Below are positions 52,363 to 62,261 of a stretch of DNA of 64,000 nucleotides, in pieces (within the stretch, counting starts at the first letter, position 1; each line of letters begins with the position of its first letter). The stretch comes from Citrobacter rodentium NBRC 105723 = DSM 16636 (lineage in GTDB: Bacteria; Pseudomonadota; Gammaproteobacteria; Enterobacterales; Enterobacteriaceae). Under the pieces are notes generated by a model. That model was not told where the DNA came from. It saw only the letters and a program-made list of their open reading frames with translations, and ran no database searches. The DNA is taken from NCBI RefSeq assembly GCF_021278985.1, contig NZ_CP082833.1, positions 868,001 to 932,000 on the forward strand. Reading direction: 5' to 3'. Both the position numbers and the translations under genes were made by a program.

Positions 52363-53031
52363 ATGCATATCAATATTGCCTGGCAGGAGGTCGATACCGT
52401 TCTGCTGGACATGGACGGCACGCTGCTCGATCTGGCGTTTGATAACTATTTCTGGCAAAAGCTGGTGCCCGAAACCTACGGCGCGCAGCAGGGGATCTCG
52501 CCGCAAGAGGCGCAGGAATTTATCCGCCAGGAGTATCATGCGGTCCAGCATACGCTAAACTGGTACTGTCTTGATTACTGGAGCGACCGCCTGGGCCTGG
52601 ACATCTGCGCAATGACCACGCAGATGGGACCGCGCGCCGTGTTGCGCGACGATACGGTGCCCTTTTTAGCGGCGTTAAAGGCCTGCGGCAAGCGCCGTAT
52701 TTTGCTGACTAACGCGCATCCGCATAATCTGGCGGTAAAGCTGAAGCATACCGGCCTGGATTCGCACCTTGATTTATTACTTTCCACCCACACATTTGGT
52801 TATCCCAAAGAGGATCAGCGGTTATGGCGCGCCGTGGCTGAAGAGACAGGGATAGACGCGCAGAAAACGCTGTTTATTGACGACAGCGAAGCCATACTTG
52901 ATGCCGCCGCGACGTTCGGCATTCGTTACTGCCTCGGCGTGACTAACCCCGACTCTGGCGTGGCGGAAAAGCAGTATGCGCGCCACCCGTCGTTGAATGA
53001 TTACCGTCGACTGATCCCCTCACTGCTGTGA
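52363..53031 (+). CDS. yrfG: GMP/IMP nucleotidase YrfG
   Basis: HAD-superfamily purine 5'-nucleotidase; the E. coli enzyme hydrolyses GMP and IMP. 222 residues (MHINIAWQEVDTVLLDMDGT). Motif I LLDMDGTLLDL, motif II LLTNAHPHNL, motif III GYPKEDQRLW and motif IV FIDDSEAILDAA are present. The spacing suggests an igaA-yrfG-hslR-hslO transcript: 65 bases after igaA, 10 bases before hslR. Confidence 0.95.
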   Translation: MHINIAWQEVDTVLLDMDGTLLDLAFDNYFWQKLVPETYGAQQGISPQEAQEFIRQEYHAVQHTLNWYCLDYWSDRLGLDICAMTTQMGPRAVLRDDTVPFLAALKACGKRRILLTNAHPHNLAVKLKHTGLDSHLDLLLSTHTFGYPKEDQRLWRAVAEETGIDAQKTLFIDDSEAILDAAATFGIRYCLGVTNPDSGVAEKQYARHPSLNDYRRLIPSLL

Positions 53032-53041
53032 AGGAGCCGCC

Positions 53042-53443
53042 ATGAAAGAGAAACCCTCGGAAGAGGTCAGACTGGATAAATGGCTGTGGGCCGCGCGTTT
53101 TTATAAAACCCGCGCGCTGGCGCGCGAGATGATTGAAGGCGGAAAGGTTCACTATAACGGTCAGCGCAGTAAGCCGGGCAAGATCGTCGAACTGAACGCC
53201 ACCCTGACGCTGCGTCAGGGTAATGATGAGCGCACGGTGGTGATCCGCGGGATCAGCGCCCAGCGCCGACCAGCCAGCGAAGCCGTCGCCCTGTATGAGG
53301 AAACGACGGAAAGCGTAGAAAAACGCGAAAAAATGGCGCTGGCGCGTAAGCTTAACGCACTGACCATGCCGCATCCGGACAGACGACCGGACAAAAAAGA
53401 GCGCCGCAATCTGTTACGATTTAAACACGGCGACAGCGAGTGA
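53042..53443 (+). CDS. hslR: Ribosome-associated heat shock protein Hsp15
   Basis: 133-residue S4-domain RNA-binding protein that rescues blocked 50S subunits carrying nascent peptidyl-tRNA. S4 domain in about 9-70 (VRLDKWLWAARFYKTRALAR, GGKVHYNGQRSKPG), then a basic helical tail. It starts behind AGGAG 10 bases past yrfG; hslO follows 18 bases later. Confidence 0.97.
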   Translation: MKEKPSEEVRLDKWLWAARFYKTRALAREMIEGGKVHYNGQRSKPGKIVELNATLTLRQGNDERTVVIRGISAQRRPASEAVALYEETTESVEKREKMALARKLNALTMPHPDRRPDKKERRNLLRFKHGDSE

Positions 53444-53461
53444 CTGTCGCCCGCAAGAGAG

Positions 53462-54346
53462 ATGACTATGCCGCAACATGACCAATTACACCGCTATCTG
53501 TTTGAAAATTTCGCCGTGCGCGGCGAACTGGTGACCGTATCGGAAACTCTGCAACAGATTCTGGAAAATCACAGCTATCCGCAGCCGGTAAAAACGGTGC
53601 TGGCCGAGCTGCTGGTCGCCACCAGCCTGCTGACCGCCACCCTCAAGTTCGCCGGGGATATTACCGTTCAGTTGCAGGGCGATGGTCCGCTGAGTCTGGC
53701 GGTGATTAACGGCAACAACAACCAGCAGATGCGCGGCGTCGCGCGCGTGCAGGGTGACGTGGCGGAAAGCGCCGACCTGAAAACCCTGGTCGGCAACGGC
53801 TATCTGGTGATCACCATCACGCCGGAAGAAGGCGAACGCTATCAGGGCGTGGTCGGTCTGGAAGGCGATACCCTGGCGGCCTGCCTGGAAGACTATTTCC
53901 TGCGCTCCGAGCAGTTGCCGACCCGTCTGTTTATTCGCACCGGCGAGGTGGACGGCAAGGCCGCGGCGGGCGGAATGCTGCTGCAGGTGATGCCCGCGCA
54001 GAACGCGCAGGCGGATGATTTCGATCATCTGGCGACGCTGACCGAAACCATCAAAGCCGAAGAGCTGCTCACCCTCCCGGCGAACGACGTGCTGTGGCGT
54101 CTGTATCACGAAGAAGAAGTCACCCTCTACGATCCGCAGGACGTGGAGTTCAAATGCACCTGTTCACGCGAACGTTGCGCTGGCGCGTTGAAAACGCTGC
54201 CGGACGCAGAAGTAGACAGCATTCTGGCGGAAGATGGCGAAATTGATATGCACTGCGATTACTGCGGCAGCCACTATCTGTTCAATGCAATGGACATTGC
54301 CGAGATCCGTAATAACGCCTCCCCTGCCGATCCGCAGGTGCACTGA
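53462..54346 (+). CDS. hslO: Redox-regulated chaperone Hsp33
   Basis: Holdase activated by oxidation and unfolding. The C-terminal zinc switch is complete: CTC in EFKCTCSRERC and CDYC in DMHCDYCGSHY, i.e. C-x-C..C-x-x-C, near residues 236-271. The read here is 294 residues from ATG 53462; an ATG two codons later (MPQHDQ) is an alternative start. A REP hairpin follows the stop. In E. coli yhgE lies between hslO and pckA; it is absent here. Confidence 0.97.
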   Translation: MTMPQHDQLHRYLFENFAVRGELVTVSETLQQILENHSYPQPVKTVLAELLVATSLLTATLKFAGDITVQLQGDGPLSLAVINGNNNQQMRGVARVQGDVAESADLKTLVGNGYLVITITPEEGERYQGVVGLEGDTLAACLEDYFLRSEQLPTRLFIRTGEVDGKAAAGGMLLQVMPAQNAQADDFDHLATLTETIKAEELLTLPANDVLWRLYHEEEVTLYDPQDVEFKCTCSRERCAGALKTLPDAEVDSILAEDGEIDMHCDYCGSHYLFNAMDIAEIRNNASPADPQVH

Positions 54347-54362
54347 CAGATCGCCTTTATTG

Positions 54363-54390
54363 CCGGATGGCGGCATCTCCGCCATCCGCT
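54363..54390. repeat. REP hairpin behind hslO
   Basis: CCGGATGGCGG-CATCT-CCGCCATCCG with a perfect 9-base inner stem, 15 bases past the hslO stop; probable transcript end structure. Confidence 0.8.
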
Positions 54391-54721
54391 TCCCCTTCGC
54401 GAAACGTCCTGTTTTTGTCCGCGGTTTAATTTGTGATGAATCGATATTTTACATGTAATGGTTACGTAATTTTCTTACGTGAATGCGATTACACTCACAA
54501 TTTTTCCGTGAACAACACTACCTTTTAACGTTTTCAGAACATTTTCCACAACAAAAAGTCCATTCCTGCCATAATAACCGCCGCCTCGTGACCGGAGTCA
54601 CAGCGTTTTCAGTCAATCGTGATTTTGTCCAGATAAGTAAATCTATGAGCCTTGTCGCGGTTAACGACCCTCAAAAAACCTTACTATTTCAGGTAATACA
54701 TATTGGCTAAGGAGCAGTGAT
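54391..54721 (+). promoter_or_regulatory. pckA upstream region
   Basis: 330 bases without a gene. An AT-rich block (54430-54550) has several -10-like sequences, then CCATAATAACCGCC, followed by a 130-base leader ending in the AAGGAGCAG ribosome site. This resembles a normal pckA promoter region, so the control DNA looks intact although the gene carries a stop. E. coli pckA is CRP-activated, but I see no good CRP site. Confidence 0.45.
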
Positions 54722-56341
54722 ATGCGCGTGAAACGATTAACCCCGCAAGATCTCAAGGCTTATGGTATCAACGACGTTCAGGATATCGTTTACAACCCCA
54801 GCTATGAAACGCTCTATCAGGAAGAACTCGATCCTTCCCTTCAGGGCTATGAGCGCGGCGTACTGACGAATCTCGGCGCCGTTGCCGTTGATACCGGTAT
54901 TTTCACCGGACGTTCGCCAAAGGATAAGTACATTGTCCGTGACGACACCACGCGCGATACGCTCTGGTGGTCCGACAAAGGAAAAGGCAAGAACGACAAC
55001 AAACCGCTTTCCGAGGAAACCTGGCAGCATCTGAAAGGGCTGGTAACGCAGCAGCTTTCCGGCAAGCGTCTGTTTATCGTGGATGCGTTCTGCGGTGCTA
55101 ACGCCGACACCCGCCTTTCCGTGCGCTTCATTACCGAAGTGGCCTGGCAGGCGCATTTTGTGAAGAACATGTTCATCCGTCCAAGCGATGAGGAGCTGGA
55201 AGGCTTTGAACCTGACTTTATCGTGATGAACGGCGCGAAGTGCACCAACCCGCAGTGGAAAGAGCAGGGGCTGAACTCCGAAAACTTCATAGCCTTCAAC
55301 CTGACCGAACGCATCCAGCTGATTGGCGGCACCTAGTACGGCGGCGAAATGAAGAAAGGTATGTTCTCGGTGATGAACTACCTGCTGCCGCTGAAAGGCA
55401 TCGCTTCGATGCACTGCTCCGCCAACGTGGGCGAAAAGGGCGACGTGGCAGTCTTCTTCGGCCTTTCCGGCACCGGCAAAACCACCCTCTCCACCGACCC
55501 GAAACGTCGCCTGATTGGCGATGACGAGCACGGCTGGGACGACGACGGCGTGTTTAACTTCGAAGGCGGCTGCTACGCGAAAACCATCAAGCTGTCGAAA
55601 GAGGCTGAACCTGAAATCTACAACGCTATCCGTCGCGATGCGCTGCTGGAAAACGTCACCGTTCGCGCCGATGGCTCCATCGATTTTGACGACGGTTCTA
55701 AAACCGAGAACACCCGCGTTTCTTACCCGATCTATCATATTGAGAACATCGTTAAGCCGATCTCCAAAGCGGGTCACGCTACCAAGGTGATCTTCCTCAC
55801 CGCCGACGCCTTTGGCGTCCTGCCGCCGGTTTCCCGCCTGACAGCGAACCAGACACAGTACCACTTCCTGTCCGGCTTCACTGCCAAACTGGCTGGTACC
55901 GAACGCGGCGTGACCGAACCGACGCCAACCTTCTCCGCCTGCTTCGGCGCGGCATTCCTGTCACTGCACCCGACGCAGTATGCGGAAGTGCTGGTGAAAC
56001 GTATGCAGGCCGCAGGCGCGCAGGCGTACCTGGTCAACACCGGCTGGAACGGCACCGGCAAACGTATCTCGATCAAAGATACCCGCGCCATTATCGACGC
56101 CATCCTGAACGGTTCTCTGGACGATGCGGAAACCTTCAGCCTGCCGATGTTCGACCTGGCGATCCCGACCGAACTGCCGGGCGTGGATACGCGTATTCTC
56201 GACCCGCGTAACACCTATGCCTCACCGGAACAGTGGCAGGAAAAAGCCACCGCGCTGGCGAAACTGTTCATTGAGAACTTCGAGAAGTACACCGATACGC
56301 CAGCAGGCGCCGCGCTGGTCAGCGCCGGTCCGAAGCTGTAA
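54722..56341 (+). pseudogene. pckA: Phosphoenolpyruvate carboxykinase (ATP), interrupted by an in-frame amber codon
   Basis: PckA converts oxaloacetate and ATP to phosphoenolpyruvate, CO2 and ADP, the key gluconeogenic step from C4 acids. The reading frame is open for 540 codons from ATG 54722 (MRVKRLTPQDLKAYG) to TAA 56341 except for TAG at 55334-55336, codon 205. It stands where the family has Trp in GGT-W-YGGEMKKG, next to the active-site Tyr and Lys (E. coli Tyr207, Lys213). One G-to-A change from TGG explains it. All else looks functional: kinase P-loop GLSGTGKTT, metal and substrate residues, ribosome site AAGGAGCAG. An ATG 12 bases past the stop opens a 330-codon C-terminal piece. Real mutation, sequencing error or suppressed stop cannot be told apart here. 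Confidence 0.93.
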
Positions 56342-56347
56342 CTGATG

Positions 56348-56430
56348 TTGCCGGATAGCGGCATAAATGCCTTATCCGGCCTACGGTGATATGAACGCAG
56401 GCCTGGTAAGCGCAGCACTATCAGGCATGC
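56348..56430. repeat. BIME between pckA and envZ
   Basis: GCCGGATAGCGGCATAAATGCC-TTATCCGGC followed by the inverted partner CAGGCCTGGTAAGCG..GCACTATCAGGC, directly after the pckA stop. Confidence 0.85.
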
Positions 56431-56439
56431 AAAGATAAA

Positions 56440-56467
56440 CAAAAGGGAGGCTAAATGCCTCCCTTTT
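56440..56467. terminator. Shared terminator of pckA and envZ
   Basis: AAAGGGAGGC-TAAAT-GCCTCCCTTT with A and T flanks, between the convergent genes; its last base is the first of the envZ stop triplet (tta, 56467-56469). Confidence 0.9.
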
Positions 56468-57819
56468 TACGCTTCTTTTGTCGTCCCCTGGATGCGCGCC
56501 ACGGGAACCGGCAGCCAGGCGCGGATAGAAAGTCCGCCGCGCTCGCTGGTGCCGATTTCCAGCATACCGTTATGGTTATCGACGATACGCTGTACGATCG
56601 CCAGCCCCAGCCCGGTGCCGCTGGTGCTGCGCGCGCTGTCGCCGCGCACAAACGGCTGGAACAGGTGCTTGCGCTGTTCAGGTTTGATACCAGGCCCGTC
56701 GTCTTCCACCTGGAACCAGGCGCGATGCGGCTCCGTGCCGCTGCTGACTTTAATCCAGCCGTTACCGTAGCGGGCGGCGTTAACCACCATATTAGCCACC
56801 GCGCGCTTGATGGACAGCGGGTGCATTCTCAGCTGAATACTGCCCGGCTGCAACGCCGTCTCGATTTCACGTTCATAACCGCTTTCCGCGGCGACCACTT
56901 CACCCAGCACCGCGTTGAGATCCGCCAGCTCCATCGGCATCTCCTGACCGGTGCGCAGGTAGTCGATGAACTGCTCTATGATCGCGTTGCACTCTTCAAT
57001 ATCTTTATTGATGGATTCAGCCAGATAACCATCCTGCTCGCCCATCATCTCCGTCGCCAGGCGGATTCGCGTCAGCGGCGTGCGCAGATCGTGGCTGACG
57101 CCCGCCATCAGCAGCGTACGGTCATCGGCAAGCTGTTTCACCCCGGCCGCCATATGGTTGAAGGCGCGGGTCACCGAGCGCACTTCAGAGGCGCCATATT
57201 CACGCAGCGGCGGCGGAATGATCCCCTTCCCGACCTGTAACGCGGCATGTTCAAGGTCCACCAGCGGTCGGTTCTGAATACGGATAAACAGCCACGCCCC
57301 GCCGATCGCCAGCAGCATAATCGCCAGCGTATAGCGGAACAGCGGCGAAAAATCGCCCTGATGAATTTCCGTTAACGGCACGCGTACCCAGATATTTGGC
57401 GACAGCCAGGTTTTCAGCCACACGACGGGCGAGCTTTTATTGACCTCAACGCGCACTTCCGTCGGGCCGCCCAGCTGCTGCGCCATCTGATGGCTTAGAA
57501 ATTCATAATGTTGCGCCCAACGCAGTCCCGCCTCTTCGGCAGCTTCGTTGGAGTAGAGGGAAATCCCCAGTTCACGGTAAATTTCCCGACGAAAGGCGGG
57601 AGGCACCACCAGCTGCGTGCCGTCCTCCAGCTGCAGCTTATCGGTCATCAGCATACGCACTTCGTAGGCGAGGACCTTATTAAACTGCTGGAGACTCGGC
57701 AGGATCGCAAAGTTCAGCACCACCAGATAGGTCGTCACCAGGCTGACGAACAGCAGGGTGACGATGAGCAGCAGCGTGCGGGCAAAAGAACTTCGTGGCG
57801 AGAAGCGCATTCGCCTCAT
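56467..57819 (-). CDS. envZ: Osmosensor histidine kinase EnvZ
   Basis: Inner-membrane sensor of the EnvZ-OmpR two-component system controlling porins ompF and ompC. 450 residues as in E. coli: membrane segment 1 (about 16-46), periplasmic domain, segment 2 (about 160-180), HAMP, DHp with autophosphorylated His243 in AGVSHDLRTPLTR, and the ATPase with NMVVNAARYGNG, DDGPGI and GTGLGLAI boxes. Its start overlaps the ompR stop by 4 bases (ATGA). Confidence 0.99.
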   Translation of the reverse strand: MRRMRFSPRSSFARTLLLIVTLLFVSLVTTYLVVLNFAILPSLQQFNKVLAYEVRMLMTDKLQLEDGTQLVVPPAFRREIYRELGISLYSNEAAEEAGLRWAQHYEFLSHQMAQQLGGPTEVRVEVNKSSPVVWLKTWLSPNIWVRVPLTEIHQGDFSPLFRYTLAIMLLAIGGAWLFIRIQNRPLVDLEHAALQVGKGIIPPPLREYGASEVRSVTRAFNHMAAGVKQLADDRTLLMAGVSHDLRTPLTRIRLATEMMGEQDGYLAESINKDIEECNAIIEQFIDYLRTGQEMPMELADLNAVLGEVVAAESGYEREIETALQPGSIQLRMHPLSIKRAVANMVVNAARYGNGWIKVSSGTEPHRAWFQVEDDGPGIKPEQRKHLFQPFVRGDSARSTSGTGLGLAIVQRIVDNHNGMLEIGTSERGGLSIRAWLPVPVARIQGTTKEA

Positions 57820-58535
57820 GCTTTAGAACCGTCCGGCACGAAGACGTAGCCCAGACCCCAGACGGTCTGAATGTAGCGCGGATGCGCCGGATCTTCTTCC
57901 ACCATGCGACGCAGACGAGAGATCTGGACGTCGATGGAGCGTTCCATCGCTGAATACTCGCGGCCGCGCGCCAGGTTCATCAGCTTATCGCGGGAGAGCG
58001 GTTCGCGCGGATGGCTGACCAGCGCTTTCAGCACGGCGAACTCACCGCTGGTCAGCGGCATCGGCTCGTCTTCACGGAACATTTCGCGGGTGCCGAGGTT
58101 CAGTTTGAACTTACCAAAGGCAATCACCGCCTCTTCCTGTGAAGGCGCGCCCGGCAGTTCGTTAGCCTGACGACGCAGCACCGCGCGAATACGCGCCAGC
58201 AGTTCACGCGGGTTAAACGGTTTCGGGATGTAGTCATCGGCGCCGATTTCCAGCCCGACAATGCGATCGACCTCTTCTCCTTTCGCCGTCACCATAATGA
58301 TCGGCATCGGGTTGCTCTGGCTACGCAGACGGCGGCAGATCGACAGGCCATCTTCACCCGGCAGCATCAGATCCAGTACCATAAGATGAAAAGATTCGCG
58401 GGTCAGGAGACGATCCATTTGCTCAGCGTTAGCGACGCTTCGAACCTGGAAGCCCTGCTCGGTCAGATAACGCTCCAGCAGCGCACGCAGACGCATGTCG
58501 TCATCCACCACCAGAATTTTATAGTTCTCTTGCAT
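57816..58535 (-). CDS. ompR: Osmolarity response regulator OmpR
   Basis: DNA-binding response regulator phosphorylated by EnvZ; controls outer-membrane porins, acid response and, in pathogens, virulence. 239 residues from ATG 58535 (MQENYKILVVDDDMRLRALL). Acidic cluster Asp11/12, phosphorylated Asp55 in MVLDLMLPGEDG, switch Thr in VTAKGEE, and the winged-helix C-terminal domain with RSIDVQISRLRR. It appears identical to E. coli OmpR as I know it. Five upstream codons are rejected. It is divergent from greB across about 226 bases. Confidence 0.99.
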   Translation of the reverse strand: MQENYKILVVDDDMRLRALLERYLTEQGFQVRSVANAEQMDRLLTRESFHLMVLDLMLPGEDGLSICRRLRSQSNPMPIIMVTAKGEEVDRIVGLEIGADDYIPKPFNPRELLARIRAVLRRQANELPGAPSQEEAVIAFGKFKLNLGTREMFREDEPMPLTSGEFAVLKALVSHPREPLSRDKLMNLARGREYSAMERSIDVQISRLRRMVEEDPAHPRYIQTVWGLGYVFVPDGSKA

Positions 58536-58761
58536 TGTTTGTACTCCCAAAGGTTCGCAACAATTGAATGTGTGTATTCTTCAAAAAGCTTACGTTCGTC
58601 ACCAGCGAATTCTGGTATGAATTCCAGGCTAAATTGTTACAAAGCATATTTAACAGCAGCTTAAGTATACAATGAAACGTGCGGCACATTATTTATTCTG
58701 TTAGCAGGGTGACGTAATACGATTTGTGCGCATCATCACAGACTTAAAGGTAATCAATAAG

Positions 58762-59235
58762 ATGAAAACGCCCCTGATCACCCGGGAAGGGTACGAGAAG
58801 CTGAAACAAGAACTGAATTATCTCTGGCGCGAAGAGCGCCCGGAGGTCACAAAAAAGGTAACCTGGGCCGCAAGCCTCGGCGACCGCAGCGAGAACGCCG
58901 ACTATCAGTATAATAAAAAGCGCCTGCGTGAGATCGACAGGCGGGTTCGCTACCTGACCAAATGCATGGAACATTTAAAAATTGTCGACTATTCCCCGCA
59001 GCAGGAAGGCAAAGTGTTTTTCGGCGCGTGGGTGGAAATTGAAAATGACGATGGCGACACCCGCCGCTTCCGCATTGTCGGCTACGATGAAATTTTCGGT
59101 CGTAAGGATTACATTTCCATTGATTCGCCGATGGCGCGCGCCCTGCTGAAAAAAGAGGTTGGCGATCTCGCCGTGGTCAATACCCCCGCCGGAGAAGCAA
59201 GCTGGTACGTAAACGCGATCGAGTACGTAAAATAG
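58762..59235 (+). CDS. greB: Transcription elongation factor GreB
   Basis: Rescues backtracked RNA polymerase by inserting its coiled coil into the secondary channel and stimulating transcript cleavage. 157 residues from ATG 58762 (MKTPLITREGYEKLKQELNY). The coiled-coil tip with the acidic pair (SLGDRSENADYQY) and the C-terminal FKBP-like domain (DSPMARALLKKEVGDLAVV) are present. The 12 codons upstream lack support. tex follows 86 bases on. Confidence 0.97.
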   Translation: MKTPLITREGYEKLKQELNYLWREERPEVTKKVTWAASLGDRSENADYQYNKKRLREIDRRVRYLTKCMEHLKIVDYSPQQEGKVFFGAWVEIENDDGDTRRFRIVGYDEIFGRKDYISIDSPMARALLKKEVGDLAVVNTPAGEASWYVNAIEYVK

Positions 59236-59321
59236 TCCGAGAGCGCCCTCCGCGACTGGCATTTTGCTGTGCCAGTCCGTATAACTAACCCCTGATTTTT
59301 TACTCAGATGAAATTAACTCG

Positions 59322-61640
<2,319 letters not shown>

Positions 61641-61653
61641 AGCTGCCTCTTCT

Positions 61654-61686
61654 GCCGGATAGCGACGCTCACGCCGCTATCCGGCA
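61654..61686. repeat. REP hairpin behind tex
   Basis: GCCGGATAGCG..CGCTATCCGGC, an 11-base perfect stem 13 bases past the tex stop. The rest of the 375-base gap to feoA is AT-rich and regulatory. Confidence 0.85.
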
Positions 61687-61814
61687 TGTTTATATTATTC
61701 GCCCTTCACACCCCCGCGTTATTTTTCACATCATTAACAGATGAAACCTTAATTAAACATTAAGTCTGTTTATTTATTAATAAATGGAATTATTTCACCT
61801 TCCCGCATTAAATG

Positions 61815-61828
61815 TTGAGCCATATCAA
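61815..61828 (+). promoter_or_regulatory. FNR-binding site upstream of feoA
   Basis: TTGAG-CCAT-ATCAA, an FNR-type dyad with one mismatch from TTGAT-N4-ATCAA. If FNR acts at -61.5, the -10-like TATTCT at 61871-61876 would fit. The feo operon of E. coli is activated by FNR. Confidence 0.75.
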
Positions 61829-61891
61829 AGTTGACGCAAATTATTCTTTAAACCAACATTCCGTCACATTTATTCTGTTGATGATAGAAAC

Positions 61892-61910
61892 CATTCTCAT
61901 TATCATTGCA
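61892..61910 (+). promoter_or_regulatory. Fur box upstream of feoA
   Basis: On the minus strand TGCAATGATAATGAGAATG, an overlapping series of the NAATGA-type Fur hexamers. It lies about 105 bases before the feoA start, just downstream of the likely -10, where Fur-Fe would block transcription. Confidence 0.7.
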
Positions 61911-62015
61911 TTGTTGATTATTTAATCTTTCCTTCGTTGGCTAATCATCTGGTCTCATGCCGCGTCCTCAGCCCCATGAGGTAACAACCATTTAGCGAGA
62001 AATAAGTAGGCTCTT

Positions 62016-62243
62016 ATGCAATTTACTCCAGATACTGCGTGGAAAATTACCGGCTTTGCCCGGGAAATAAGTCCTGCATACCGTCAGAAACTGCTTTCCC
62101 TCGGCATGCTGCCTGGTTCCTCATTTAACGTCGTGCGCGTCGCGCCTTTAGGCGATCCGGTACATATTGAAACCCGTCGCGTCAGCCTGGTATTACGGAA
62201 AAAAGACCTGGCTTTATTAGAAGTGGAAGCGGTTTCCTGTTAA
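62016..62243 (+). CDS. feoA: Ferrous iron transport protein FeoA
   Basis: 75-residue cytosolic SH3-like protein needed for FeoB-mediated Fe2+ uptake (MQFTPDTAWKITGFAREISP..VEAVSC). The MLPGSSFNVVRVAPLGDPV core is conserved. It is first in feoA-feoB(-feoC) and lies 18 bases ahead of feoB. Upstream FNR and Fur sites fit its role in anaerobic, iron-poor growth. Confidence 0.97.
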   Translation: MQFTPDTAWKITGFAREISPAYRQKLLSLGMLPGSSFNVVRVAPLGDPVHIETRRVSLVLRKKDLALLEVEAVSC

Positions 62244-62261
62244 TACAGTGAGTCTATAACA

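Noticed and set aside
54737..55864. 375-codon open frame opposite pckA
   Set aside because: Shadow of the pckA coding frame; conservation follows the plus strand, so it does not explain the amber codon.
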